From Streptomyces sp. SCSIO 30461 (GTDB taxonomy: Bacteria > Actinomycetota > Actinomycetes > Streptomycetales > Streptomycetaceae), in contig NZ_CP146101.1 of NCBI RefSeq assembly GCF_037023745.1, positions 2,844,001-2,908,000 of the forward strand: DNA of 64,000 nt. Direction: 5' to 3'. Below are positions 34,786 to 44,126 of this stretch, one piece after another. How positions within the stretch are numbered: the first letter of the stretch is position 1; every line of letters begins with the position of its first letter. Position numbers and translations under genes: made by a program. The notes beneath the pieces were generated by a model. The model had not been told where the DNA came from. It did no database searches and saw nothing but the letters and a program-made list of their open reading frames with translations.

Positions 34786-36846
34786 ATGGCGATCAGAGTG
34801 CTGCCGGTGTCTGCGGAACAGTCGGAGCTGCTGGGCGCGGTTATCGCTTTGGGCGACCGATACACGAAGTATCTGGGTCTGCTCACGCCACCTGCCTACC
34901 GTAAGCACGCCGAGGACGACGGCCTGCTGGTGGCCGTGCATAACGAGGAGGTCGTCGGTTACGCCCTCTTCGGGCTGCCTAAGCGGAGTCTGTATGTGCG
35001 TCTTGCGCATTTGTGCGTGGCCGAGGAGCACCGAGGCAAGGGTGTTGCTCGTGAGCTGATCGAGGCGATCCGCGTGCGGCACGCTCATCGGCTCGGTATT
35101 CGTGCGAAGTGCCGGCGCGACTACGGGCTCAGCGGCATGTGGACAGCGCTGGGCTTTGTTCCCAAGGGTGAGAGCCTGGGGCGGGGTAAAGACAAGGAGA
35201 CGCTGGACACGTGGTGGCTCGACCTGGGCCACGAGGATCTGTTCACCGAGGCCCAGAGTGATGCGCTGCTGGTGGTGACCGTCGACCATGGCGTGTTCGC
35301 CGGGCTGCGCGGTACGGGAGCGGAGCGCGCTGTTGAGGAGTCGCGTGCTCTCGAAGCGGGATGGCTCGCCGACCTGATGGAGCTCGCGTTCACGCCACAG
35401 CTTCTGCACGATGTGCGTGATGTCGAGGAGCGTGAGGCGCGCAACCATCAGCGTGCGGGGCTTGTCGAGTTGCGGTCACTGTCTCCCGACAGTGCTGCCG
35501 TGGCCATCCGCTTGGAGGAGCTGGCTGCGGCAGCGAGGAAGGAGCTGCCTGATGTCCCCCTCGACGGTCGGCAGCGCGCCCGCTTGCGCTACGTGGCCGA
35601 GACGTCGTGTGCCGGCCTCCAGGTGCTGGTGACGCGCGATCCCGCACTGGCGGCTCTTGCCGATATCGCCTGGGACGTTGCAAGGGTCAAGGTCGTCTCC
35701 CCGGCCGTGGTCACGCTGCATGTGGACGAACTGCGCCAGGCCCAGGTGTACCGTCCTGCGGATCTCATGGGCACTGCCTTCTCCGCCGAGGAGATCGCGT
35801 CAGGCAGTGAAGGAGAGCTGGTCGCCTTCTTCGACCAAGCCGAGGGCGACCGTGGAACGGCCTTCGCGGAGCGTCTGAAAAGCCTCGCCAATGACGGGGT
35901 GCTGTGGCGCAGGGAGCTGCTTCGGGACGGAGAGGGGCATCCGGTAGCCCTCTACGTCTGGGCCATGGACGGCCGCACCCTGAACGTCGCGTTCCTCCGC
36001 ACGGCATCGCACCCGCTGGAGGAGACACTTGCACGGCAACTGCTGTTCATGCTCAAGCGGCTCGGCCGAGAGCGAGGGGCGCAGGCGGTCCGTATCACCG
36101 ATCCGTTCCTGTCGCCGACGGCGATGGCGGCTGCCGGCACCGACGGCTTCACCGAGGACGAGAGAGGCTTCACCGCACTCTTGGTCGACGTCTGCGGACC
36201 TGCCGAAGCCGTCTCGGCGAAGGCCGCGGAGATCGCGGGACGCATGACGCGGTCGACACCACGGCTAGATGATCGCGTGTCGCCCGAGATCGCGAGCATG
36301 GCCGAGCGGGTGTGGTGGCCGGCCAAACTGATCGACACGGCCCTGCCCTCCTTCATCGCGCCCATCAAGCCGCGCTGGTCCACGGAGCTCTTCGACGTTC
36401 CGGCCATGCTCGTTCCCCGGGACGACGTACTGGGCATCAGCCGCGAGCACGTCTACTACCGCTCGTCCGGGCACCGGGGAGAGAGCGTTCCCGCCCGGAT
36501 CCTGTGGTACGTCAGCGAGGGGACTTCCGGGCAGCAGGGCAAGATGGTCATCGGTTGCTCGCGCCTCGACGAGGTGGTCATCGATGACCCTGACACCCTC
36601 TTCTCGCGATTCGAACACCTGGGCGTATATGGTCACGCCGAAGTGCGTGCCGCAGCCGATGTGTCGGGCAAGGCCATGGCGTTGAGGTTTTCGGACACGG
36701 AGATCTTTCCCGTACAGGTGACGCATGCACGAGTGATCGCGTTGGCCAAGGGGCTGGGGCTACGGTGGGTACCGCCGATGCAGCTGTCGAAGATCAGCAA
36801 CGCGCTGTTCCAGGCCATGTACGAAGAGGGGCACCGAAAGACGTGA
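34786..36846 (+). CDS. Multidomain GNAT-PIN-(GNAT-like)-PUA-like protein
   Basis: 686 residues, start ATG with GGAGGGGG just upstream. Residues ~1-150 are a GNAT acetyltransferase (acetyl-CoA loop in LAHLCVAEEHRGKGVARELI, then GMWTALGFVPKGES). Residues ~158-312 look like a PIN nuclease: LLVVTVDHGVFAGL with Asp167, and AGLQVLVTRDPALAALADIA with Asp285, ending KVVSPAVV. Residues ~320-495 have a second GNAT-like pattern (HPLEETLARQLLFMLKRLGR). The C-terminal ~180 residues (PARILWYVSEGTSGQQGKMV, VQVTHARVIALAKG) resemble a PUA/EVE-type RNA- or modified-base-binding fold. The next gene (ASCH) overlaps its stop. The architecture suggests an RNA-targeting toxin or stress/defence effector; function is inferred. 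Confidence 0.75.
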   Translation: MAIRVLPVSAEQSELLGAVIALGDRYTKYLGLLTPPAYRKHAEDDGLLVAVHNEEVVGYALFGLPKRSLYVRLAHLCVAEEHRGKGVARELIEAIRVRHAHRLGIRAKCRRDYGLSGMWTALGFVPKGESLGRGKDKETLDTWWLDLGHEDLFTEAQSDALLVVTVDHGVFAGLRGTGAERAVEESRALEAGWLADLMELAFTPQLLHDVRDVEEREARNHQRAGLVELRSLSPDSAAVAIRLEELAAAARKELPDVPLDGRQRARLRYVAETSCAGLQVLVTRDPALAALADIAWDVARVKVVSPAVVTLHVDELRQAQVYRPADLMGTAFSAEEIASGSEGELVAFFDQAEGDRGTAFAERLKSLANDGVLWRRELLRDGEGHPVALYVWAMDGRTLNVAFLRTASHPLEETLARQLLFMLKRLGRERGAQAVRITDPFLSPTAMAAAGTDGFTEDERGFTALLVDVCGPAEAVSAKAAEIAGRMTRSTPRLDDRVSPEIASMAERVWWPAKLIDTALPSFIAPIKPRWSTELFDVPAMLVPRDDVLGISREHVYYRSSGHRGESVPARILWYVSEGTSGQQGKMVIGCSRLDEVVIDDPDTLFSRFEHLGVYGHAEVRAAADVSGKAMALRFSDTEIFPVQVTHARVIALAKGLGLRWVPPMQLSKISNALFQAMYEEGHRKT

Positions 36847-37322
36847 GTGATCCGGAGCGCGCGATGCTGCTGTCCGTCCACCCTCGGTTTGCCACGGCGA
36901 TCCTGGCTGGGACCAAGACGGTCGAGGTCCGCCGGCAGCGCGTCGCCGCCCCACCGGGGACTCCCGTGCTCCTGTACGCGACCGCGCCCACGATGGCCAT
37001 CGTGGGCATGGCGCGGATCGTCTCGGTCCAAGTGGCCTCCCCTCGGGAGGTCTGGTCCGCGAGCCGCACGTCCGCCGGGATCAGTCGGCGTGAGTATGAC
37101 GAGTACATGAGTGGAGCTACGCAGGCCAGCGGTCTGTCACTCGAAGAACCGATCACCTTCGAGACCCCGGTACCCCTGGCCGCGCTGCGAGCCTCCGGAT
37201 CGTTCCATCCGCCGCAGAGCTACCGATACTTGACCGGTGAAGACCTCCGGAAGGTCGCTGAGGCGGCACCGGTGACCGGGGCGGCGCTTCAGGGCGCATT
37301 GAACGACCTGGCGCTGGCGTAG
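36843..37322 (+). CDS. ASCH-domain (PUA-like) protein
   Basis: 159 residues. GTG 36843 overlaps the upstream stop (GTGA), so translation is coupled. The ASCH core is MLLSVHPRFATAILAGTKTV, EVRRQRVAAPPGTPVLLYAT and MAIVGMARIVSVQVASPREV. ASCH domains are PUA-related and bind RNA or modified nucleotides. The partner ends in a similar PUA-like segment, so the pair probably acts on the same nucleic acid, or the ASCH protein regulates the GNAT-PIN effector (inference). Confidence 0.82.
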   Translation: MSDPERAMLLSVHPRFATAILAGTKTVEVRRQRVAAPPGTPVLLYATAPTMAIVGMARIVSVQVASPREVWSASRTSAGISRREYDEYMSGATQASGLSLEEPITFETPVPLAALRASGSFHPPQSYRYLTGEDLRKVAEAAPVTGAALQGALNDLALA

Positions 37323-37409
37323 GTCTGCTCAGGGCTTGCGTTGAGCAGCAGGGCCAAGAGCGTTGCCAACCCCACGCCGGAGCCGATGGCCCCGACCAGC
37401 AGGCAGCCG

Positions 37410-37935
37410 GCCCTTCGTCCTGCTCGCCACCACATTCACCCTCTCCGGCTTCGCCATGTACGCCGCCGTCATCGGGCTCGTACCGCTCCTCGAACAGCGC
37501 GGCGCGAGCCCGACCACAGCCGCGTGGGCACTCGGCCTCGGCGGCGCCTGCCAGGCCCTCGGCCGCACCCTCTAGGCCACCCTCGCCACCTGCACACCGT
37601 CACCACCCGAACCGCCGCCCTGATCGCCCTCGGCGGCACCACCACGACCCTCGCACTGGTCCAGGGCCCGATCCCACTCCTCGTCGTGCTCTCCGTCCTC
37701 GTAGGAGTCGTACGGGCAACCGCACCCTCCTCCAGGCCACCGCCCTCATCGACCGCTGGGGGACCACCCACTACGGCCGTCTCTCCGCCTCCTCACAGCC
37801 CCGGCCGCGTCGCCGCCGCCCTCACCCCCTTGGGCCGGAGCCGCCCTCGCCGGCGCGCTCGGCGGTTATGCCGGACTGTTCCTCGCCCTGAGCGGAAGCT
37901 CCTTCGCGGCAGCCATCCTGGCGACAAGAACCGCT
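37410..37935 (+). pseudogene. MFS transporter remnant, frameshifted
   Basis: Membrane-protein text appears across three frames: PFVLLATTFTLSGFAMYAAV and GLVPLLEQRGASPTTAAWAL ending in a stop near 37575, then TTRTAALIALGGTTTTLALV and PIPLLVVLSVLVGVVRA, then GLFLALSGSSFAAAILATRT. These are helices of a major-facilitator permease. Several frameshifts and loss of the N-terminal half make it a pseudogene. Confidence 0.7.
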
Positions 37936-37954
37936 CCGCGAGAGAAGGTCGGGC

Positions 37955-38977
37955 CTACCGGGGTCTGATGTCCACGAGCGCTCGACACAGCGCGGTGGCA
38001 TCGCCGACCGCCTCCCTGCAGTCGGCATCCGAGATCACGAGCCGTTGGCCGACAGAGGTTCTGGAAGCGGGCACCCGGCGCAGGTACTTCTCGTCGACGA
38101 CACCGTCGTTGTGGGTGAAGACATGGCGAGCCGCCCAGGTCCGGAGCAGCCGCTGCCAGGCGGACGACCCCACCGGACCGCGTACGTCAGGGAAGCCAGC
38201 CGAGACAAGGAGGTCTGCCATGTCGTCCAGCCGTTGGAAGATGCTCCCCTTGCCACGCAGCCGCTCTTCCGCGTCCGTGACGTGCTCATGGAACACCGAG
38301 GAGCCGAGTGCCTCTACGACACCCACGACGTTCTCGATCGTGTCGACCCAACTGCGGGTGAACACGCCTTGCTCGCGCAGTGCGGCCTGGATTTCGTCGG
38401 GCAGCGAGGCCAGTGCGTCGAGACGGGCGGTCTCCGCCTGCAGGGCGTCGAAGGCGACGATGGCCGCCGGCAGCCGACCGCACGAGGGGCAGTAGCGGTG
38501 CTCGCCGAAGACTCCGTAGCGGATCTCGCATCCCGCGCACGTCCGCGTACGCGCGAGCCGCTCTTCGTCGATCTCGGGCAGGGGGCGGGGATACCGGGGG
38601 CGGCTACGGAACGACACCGAGACGTGGCCACGACGTGAGGAGTTCCGCGTCTTGCGGAGCGTTCTCGTGAGACCCTGATGCACGATCTGCGCACCCAGAG
38701 CTCGCGCCGCTTCCATGGCTCGCTCGCGTTGCTGGTCGGTCCAGAAGTCCCCGTGGTCCGCGTTGTGGCCGCAATACACGCACCAGAGCCGAAGCTCATC
38801 GGGTAGGGCCGCGTAGTCGTCGCCGTGGACGCGGAAGAGCATCGAGCACTCCGGGCACTGGCGCCCGAAGAACCCATCCGCGTCGGACGGAATGCTGACG
38901 CTCACCTTGTACTGGTCTCCCTGGCGGTCGGTGATCCTTGCACCGTCCGGCATGGGGAACGGAGAGTTTTCCCACAT
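37955..38977 (-). CDS. Zinc-ribbon protein with HEPN-like RxxxxH motif
   Basis: About 340 residues from ATG 38977 (MWENSPFPMPDGARITDRQG). Two Cys4-type ribbons are visible: RQCPECSMLFRVH with LWCVYCGHNADHGDF, and RTCAGCEIRYGVFGEHRYCP with SCG. A helical region follows (FDALQAETARLDALASLPDE), then FHEHVTDAEERLRGKGSIFQ and the C-terminal AWQRLLRTWAARHVFTHNDG with VVDEKYLRRV. RHVFTH fits the R-x4-H catalytic motif of HEPN ribonucleases, and THNDGxVDExYL is typical of one HEPN group. An RNase effector in abortive infection is a reasonable inference. It is convergent with the MFS remnant, and the start is not supported by a strong ribosome site. Confidence 0.7.
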   Translation of the reverse strand: MWENSPFPMPDGARITDRQGDQYKVSVSIPSDADGFFGRQCPECSMLFRVHGDDYAALPDELRLWCVYCGHNADHGDFWTDQQRERAMEAARALGAQIVHQGLTRTLRKTRNSSRRGHVSVSFRSRPRYPRPLPEIDEERLARTRTCAGCEIRYGVFGEHRYCPSCGRLPAAIVAFDALQAETARLDALASLPDEIQAALREQGVFTRSWVDTIENVVGVVEALGSSVFHEHVTDAEERLRGKGSIFQRLDDMADLLVSAGFPDVRGPVGSSAWQRLLRTWAARHVFTHNDGVVDEKYLRRVPASRTSVGQRLVISDADCREAVGDATALCRALVDIRPR

Positions 38978-39174
38978 GAGTTGATTGTGTACGAGGGCAC
39001 TGACAATGGGGCTGCTGATCGGCCAGGGGCAAGGCCCAATGGTCAGGCGATGAAAAGCGATCCCAGGCACGGCCCGCAGGCTTCTGTTGCGTCCGGACGC
39101 CGACCATGCTGGGGCCGCAGGCGCCCGGGCGAGGTAGTTTCATCTCCCGGACGAAGCCGGCCGGGTGCCTCAGT

Positions 39175-39345
39175 TGAACGCCAGCTCGCGGAACGCGTTG
39201 CGGACGTAGGTCTCGACCACACCACAGCCCCGGCACGGGCCGCTTCGGCATGTGGATCTCTCCCACGAAGGACCGGTGGGCGGTGCTGCTGACAAACGAG
39301 CTCTACTACCTCCGCGACAACCAACCGCTGTGTTCGGCCAGGTAG
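39175..39345. pseudogene. Serine hydrolase (beta-lactamase class C-like) tail fragments in opposite orientations
   Basis: On the plus strand 39244-39345 reads FGMWISPTKDRWAVLLTNEL, then YYLRDNQPLCSAR and stop, the C-terminal region of a secreted beta-lactamase-family serine hydrolase. On the minus strand 39175-39222 reads VETYVRNAFRELAFN and stop, which looks like the very end of the same kind of protein. The two pieces face each other, so a small inversion or two insertions broke an old gene. Confidence 0.4.
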
Positions 39346-39559
39346 CCAGGATGAATGTCGAGGTGCGTATGCCATAACTGCGTCAACGCAGCTAAGAGGC
39401 GGCTGGCATCGATCGGGTGACAGGCTCGCTCCGCTGGTGGCGTGGTCACCCTAAGCCTGACATGGCGACACGGGGTTCTAACTCCGTGTCACGTTGGCGG
39501 ACCTGTTGATCACGTGTGGTTACTATCCGTCGCGAGAATGGCCATCGAGGGGACAGAAC

Positions 39560-40759
39560 GTGCTCTTTGGGGACGTCGGGACGGACGCATCGCGGTCGGC
39601 GCGCCTGGCGCAGGTGTCTTCTGACCTGTCGGACGATTACATGACCGTGCAACTGCTGGCGGCTGGGCTCGCGCGCATCCAGATGGACCAGCACGGAGCG
39701 CTGTGGAGTACTCCATTGCTCGGCGTGGGGAGCGTGGGCCTGCCCTCGGCATGGAACGCCGGTCTGAACCGTCTGTGGTGGCGGGCCCTGGAGAGCGGGA
39801 TGGCTCAGCTGCCCACCCACATGGACGTTTTCGCCTGGTGCACGCGGCCGCTCGGGCAGTGGCCGCTAGTCCTGGGGATTAGCGAGAGCGACAGGGGGCT
39901 CCGGCTCGTGGAGGACGGCCGCCCCTCGGCGTTCGCCGACGAGGCCGCTCGGTTGGCCATGGCCAAGGATCCCGAGGCCGAACTGGTTGAGAACCGTTCC
40001 TTCGAGCTCCTCATGTCCACGGCTGATCGCAACGCCGGCAACGAAGCCAAGGTGCAGGAGAACTATGTGGGGCTGCGCGGCTTCCTGATCGACAATGCGG
40101 TTGCCTCCGATCTGGATCTCGCGGCTCTGATTCGACGCTTTCCGGCGAAGAATTCCCACGGCCAGCCGTGGGTGAAGGAGTGGTTTCTGCACGCCTATCA
40201 GCATCGTCCAGCCCCAGGGCCGACGGCGCTGGACGTGTGCGACGGATGCGACAACCCACTGCTGCCGGACAAGCATGTGCTCTGTGGCACTCCGGGGTGC
40301 GTTGGCAAGGCTGCACGGCGGACCGTGGAGACGATGTCCGAGCTGTATGTACAGCGCCAGGCCGTTCGCCGCTTCTTCCATGATCCGGGCTTGGCAGAGC
40401 GCCGAGTCTTCGATGCGGTACGGCCTGCGCTGGGGAAGCTCGTGTACCCGTGGTGGTGCATGGACGCTGTGGACTTGGCGATCGACTGGGACGGCACCGG
40501 CCGCATCGGAGAGGGCGAGTGGTGGGCCGCCGATGTGAAGGATCACGCAAGCGCCGCGCTGCTGGGGCGGAACTTCCGCTGGGACCGGCGGGCTGACGCG
40601 CGCCGCCGCTTCCTGGTGCTCGCCCAGCATCGGTTCGATACGCGGGATTACGTCGCCGACCTGGAAGGCGCCATGGACGGCCGGGTACACGGCGTTGAGG
40701 TCGTCGGTGAGAGGGACTTCATCGCTGCGGTTCTTCGGCGTGCGTCGGAGCGCGGCTGA
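39560..40759 (+). CDS. pPIWI-RE island restriction-endonuclease-like protein
   Basis: 399 residues from GTG 39560, preferred over TTG 39494 because GAGGGGA (39547-39553) lies 6 bases upstream. A helical N-terminal region (YMTVQLLAAGLARIQMDQHG) is followed by a zinc-ribbon segment (LDVCDGCDNPLLPDKHVLCG, TPGC; Cys227/230) and a C-terminal REase fold: WCMDAVDLAIDWDG with Asp302, then EWWAADVKDHASAALLGRNF with the D-x-K pair Asp325/Lys327. Its place before a large helicase and a PIWI-type protein matches the REase of pPIWI-RE three-gene systems, a predicted mobile-DNA defence. Its stop abuts the helicase ATG. Confidence 0.82.
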   Translation: MLFGDVGTDASRSARLAQVSSDLSDDYMTVQLLAAGLARIQMDQHGALWSTPLLGVGSVGLPSAWNAGLNRLWWRALESGMAQLPTHMDVFAWCTRPLGQWPLVLGISESDRGLRLVEDGRPSAFADEAARLAMAKDPEAELVENRSFELLMSTADRNAGNEAKVQENYVGLRGFLIDNAVASDLDLAALIRRFPAKNSHGQPWVKEWFLHAYQHRPAPGPTALDVCDGCDNPLLPDKHVLCGTPGCVGKAARRTVETMSELYVQRQAVRRFFHDPGLAERRVFDAVRPALGKLVYPWWCMDAVDLAIDWDGTGRIGEGEWWAADVKDHASAALLGRNFRWDRRADARRRFLVLAQHRFDTRDYVADLEGAMDGRVHGVEVVGERDFIAAVLRRASERG

Positions 40760-43700
40760 ATGGCTCGGGATATCTCGGCGTGGAGCGACCGGCTTGAGAA
40801 GGAGGCCAAGGCCACGGGCCTGGAGCCGCTGATGCAGCCGCTCGATCTCCGCGTGTTTTTCCGTGTGGAGCTGGGCCTGTACTTCCTGACCGAGTACATG
40901 CCGGGGCAGTCGGCCACGGTGCTGCGCAAGGTGCTGGACGGCTATCTGAGCGCGGGCCCGGCCACCGACCCGATGGTGCGCAACCTCCGTCGCCGCATGG
41001 GTCCCACGGCCCGAGGCGGGGACTGGAAGGTCCGCCTTAACGAGTACTGCAAACTCCCACCCCATCTGCGGATGTTCGAGCTGGAAGACCCAGAAGCCCG
41101 CAGAGTGGTGCATGGCAGTGTCTTCCGTGCGCGGGGCAGCGCAGTGCTTCCTGATAGGGCTGAGGCATACCGGGCCGCGCTGCACGATCCCGTGCCCTAC
41201 GAGGTGAGCACGGTGCGCGAACCGGCTCCGGCGGGCGCAGTTCTCTGGTTCCGGCGTCACGACGGCAAGAAGGAACGCCTGCGCGTTCCAGACTGGGTTG
41301 CCCTGCCGACGACGATGTCGCTCCTGCAGCCCAAGGAACGGCGCACACGGGTGCCGTTCCCGAACGTGACCGACGACGACCTCAAGCAGGCCGCCAAGGA
41401 GATGGACCGTCTACTCGAAGGCGATCCGCGGTACTGCGACGAGAACTTCTCCGGCCGACTGGAGAACATGGTCTTCGCGAGAGTCGACGCCGAGGCGGGC
41501 GAACTCCGTGACGGACTCGGGGTGTTCGGAATCGACGGTGTGGCTCAGGTCGTCGGTCTGATGAACTCCGGAAAGACCACCTTCAACGACATCCTCGTGA
41601 AGATCGCGGCCGATCGCGGCCTCAAGATCGGTTACCTCGTCTCGTCGGTTGGCAACGCCCTGGCGAAGGTTCGCTTCTTCCGGGCCCTCGGTATCCGGGC
41701 CGTACCGCTCATCGGCCGCTCCACGCGCGACGAGCATCTGGCGCGGTACTGGGACGACTTGCTGTACGTCGGTGACGGGGAAGATGTGGCGCCGCTGCCG
41801 TCACAGGTGGATGCGACCGCGTCGTTCACAACGGACCTGTGTCCCCTGGAGATGCTCCTCGAACCCTCGGGCCCGGTCGCCGAGCCCCTGTCGCCGGAAG
41901 ACCGTCCCTGTCGGAACGAACTCCGTGTCGTCGGGGCGACGAAGCGCAAGGAGCGGGTGGACTGTCCCCTGCTGCCGGTATGCCCGTTCCAGAACGCCGC
42001 GCGTGGCGTGCCCGACGCGCAGGTGTGGGTTACCACGCCTGCCGCACTCCTGGCCAGCGCTGCCGAGCCCGCGGCGTACACAGCCCGTTGGATCACCGCC
42101 GTTCAGCATGAGCTGGACCTGCTGGTCGTCGACGAGGCCGACCAGGTCATGAGCCAGTTCGACACGAAGTTCCTGCACCATGAGCCGCTGACTCAGCCGG
42201 ATGGCTGGAGCAGCCGGATCGCGGTGGCCTGGCACGAAGGTCTCGCGACAACCTGGTACCGGCCCGTGGCCCATAAGCATGGGCAGCGATTTCAGCGGTA
42301 CGCGACGTACCACTCGCAGGCGCTGGCCGGACTTCTACCCCTGCTGATGCTGCCAGCCGGCGAGACGGCAGAGGCGAGAGAAGCAGCCAAGGAGGCCCTG
42401 GCCGAGACCGTGGACGACGGCCCGTTTAGCGGACACACATTGCTGACTCGTCTGGCTCGCCTTCTGCACGGAATCGAGGACCACGCCGAGCGTGGGGAGG
42501 ATTCGGAACAATGGGAGGCGGCCGAGCAGTACTTCGACGCCTTCTTCGCCGAGCTGACCAACGCGCCGTTCGACGCACCTCCGGGCCACATCGCTGAGTT
42601 GATCGACTCCATGACCGCCGGCTACGCCGTCCAGCGCACGGCTCAAGAGGTAGCCGAAGAGTGGCTGACGCAGCATGAACCGCCCAGGGTCCCGGACCGG
42701 ATGCTCGCCCGCCGAGCAGAACTGGCACGCTTGCTGATCGCCGGCATCTGGGCCGCCCGCGTGACCACGTCGTACTTCGAGCTGTCAGCCATGCAGGAGA
42801 CCCTCCGAGAGGTGATGCCGCTGTCCATGGGCGGCAGCGTCCTTGCCCATCAGCCCCACCCCGAGCTGCGGGCCCTCGTCCCGGAGTTGCCCATGGGCAA
42901 CATGATGGCGCTGCAGTGGACACCCAGCCGGAAGAGTAGCGGCGGCTCCCTGGACGTGCTGTGGTTGCGCGGTGTGGGCCGCTGGTTGCTCTATCACCTG
43001 CACGACATGTTGGCTTGTGAAGGCGTGGAGGGCCCGCATGTTCTGCTCACCTCCGCGACCAGCTACGACCCGTACTCCGCGCGATACCACATCGACATCC
43101 TGCCGTCGCTGATTCTGCGCGAGCCCACGGAATGCGCGGATGCGCTGCGCGCCAGCAGGTTGCTCTTCCGACCACGGAGGCGGCCCGGCCACGAACGGGG
43201 CGTGTACGTCTCGGGGGCCGGGGGCCGCCAGGCGCGGCAGAACGCGGTGCGGACCATGACCGACGCCGTGTGCACCCCAGACCCAGGCGCCACCATGTCG
43301 CTGCTGGAACAGGCGCTCCAGAGCGCGGACGAGGACCGGCGCCGGGCCCTCTTCGTGGTCCTCAGCGCACAGGACGCAGAGACCAGCGCCCACTACATGA
43401 ACACCCGCACCACCGTGACGGCCTGCCACGTAGTCCCCGACAGCCAGCCTCCGGGGCCATACGGCCTCGCGCACCGCCGCATCGCGGAATTCCCCACAAC
43501 TCAGGCGACCGTGATGGTAGCAGCCGAAGGATCTGTAGGCCGCGCGCACAACATGCTCAACGCCCGTGGCGTCGCTGCGATCTACCCCATCTTCTATCTG
43601 GCGCGCCTCCACCCGCCACCGGACGACCTGTCCTTTCCTCTGGCGGTACTGAACTCGCAGGCCATGGCCAGACTGCTCGATCCCGTCCGCTGCGACGTAC

Positions 43701-44119
43701 CCGACACCAACCCCACCCAGGAAGTCCGTGCACTCATCCGTAAGGCCCACGCGACTTGGGGCGGAATGATGGACCGCCCGCTGACCTTCCGCACTCTGCC
43801 CACCGAAGACCTGCGCCGGGCCTTCGTTGCAGACCAGTTCCACTCCTTCTACCAGACCACCGGCCGCGGAATCCGCGGCAACGTGCCCGTCCGCGTCTAC
43901 CTGCTCGACGCAGCATTCGCCCCCCGCGCCGCCGACCCGCGCGACTCCGCCCTCGACACGGACCGCACCAGCGTCCTGATCGCCGGCCGGGCACTGATGC
44001 GCGAACTCCTTGGCGAGCCGGGACCTGGCGCCGATGCCCAGGCGCGAGTCAAGCACGCGATCCACACAGCCGTGTGGGGACTGCTCGCCAACCTTCTTGA
44101 GAACATCGACTGGGGATGA
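40760..44119 (+). CDS. pPIWI-RE island DinG-like SF2 helicase
   Basis: 1119 residues; ATG follows the REase stop with no gap. The N-terminal ~250 residues (FRVELGLYFLTEYMPGQSAT) look island-specific. The helicase core shows Walker A at VVGLMNSGKTTFNDILVKIA (residues ~266-274), Walker B LLVVDEADQV (458-461), motif III LLTSATSYD (~760), and a late GRGIRG arginine-finger-like motif in FYQTTGRGIRGN. A Cys set (VDCPLLPVCPFQNA, with earlier DLCPLEM) fits the Fe-S cluster region of DinG-type helicases. It would unwind or translocate target nucleic acid for the PIWI and REase partners. Confidence 0.85.
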   Translation: MARDISAWSDRLEKEAKATGLEPLMQPLDLRVFFRVELGLYFLTEYMPGQSATVLRKVLDGYLSAGPATDPMVRNLRRRMGPTARGGDWKVRLNEYCKLPPHLRMFELEDPEARRVVHGSVFRARGSAVLPDRAEAYRAALHDPVPYEVSTVREPAPAGAVLWFRRHDGKKERLRVPDWVALPTTMSLLQPKERRTRVPFPNVTDDDLKQAAKEMDRLLEGDPRYCDENFSGRLENMVFARVDAEAGELRDGLGVFGIDGVAQVVGLMNSGKTTFNDILVKIAADRGLKIGYLVSSVGNALAKVRFFRALGIRAVPLIGRSTRDEHLARYWDDLLYVGDGEDVAPLPSQVDATASFTTDLCPLEMLLEPSGPVAEPLSPEDRPCRNELRVVGATKRKERVDCPLLPVCPFQNAARGVPDAQVWVTTPAALLASAAEPAAYTARWITAVQHELDLLVVDEADQVMSQFDTKFLHHEPLTQPDGWSSRIAVAWHEGLATTWYRPVAHKHGQRFQRYATYHSQALAGLLPLLMLPAGETAEAREAAKEALAETVDDGPFSGHTLLTRLARLLHGIEDHAERGEDSEQWEAAEQYFDAFFAELTNAPFDAPPGHIAELIDSMTAGYAVQRTAQEVAEEWLTQHEPPRVPDRMLARRAELARLLIAGIWAARVTTSYFELSAMQETLREVMPLSMGGSVLAHQPHPELRALVPELPMGNMMALQWTPSRKSSGGSLDVLWLRGVGRWLLYHLHDMLACEGVEGPHVLLTSATSYDPYSARYHIDILPSLILREPTECADALRASRLLFRPRRRPGHERGVYVSGAGGRQARQNAVRTMTDAVCTPDPGATMSLLEQALQSADEDRRRALFVVLSAQDAETSAHYMNTRTTVTACHVVPDSQPPGPYGLAHRRIAEFPTTQATVMVAAEGSVGRAHNMLNARGVAAIYPIFYLARLHPPPDDLSFPLAVLNSQAMARLLDPVRCDVPDTNPTQEVRALIRKAHATWGGMMDRPLTFRTLPTEDLRRAFVADQFHSFYQTTGRGIRGNVPVRVYLLDAAFAPRAADPRDSALDTDRTSVLIAGRALMRELLGEPGPGADAQARVKHAIHTAVWGLLANLLENIDWG

Positions 44120-44126
44120 CACGACC

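Noticed and set aside
39494..39560. TTG 39494 as the start of the REase gene
   Set aside because: GTG 39560 has a strong GAGGGGA site 6 bases upstream, and nothing between 39494 and 39560 looks conserved in type.
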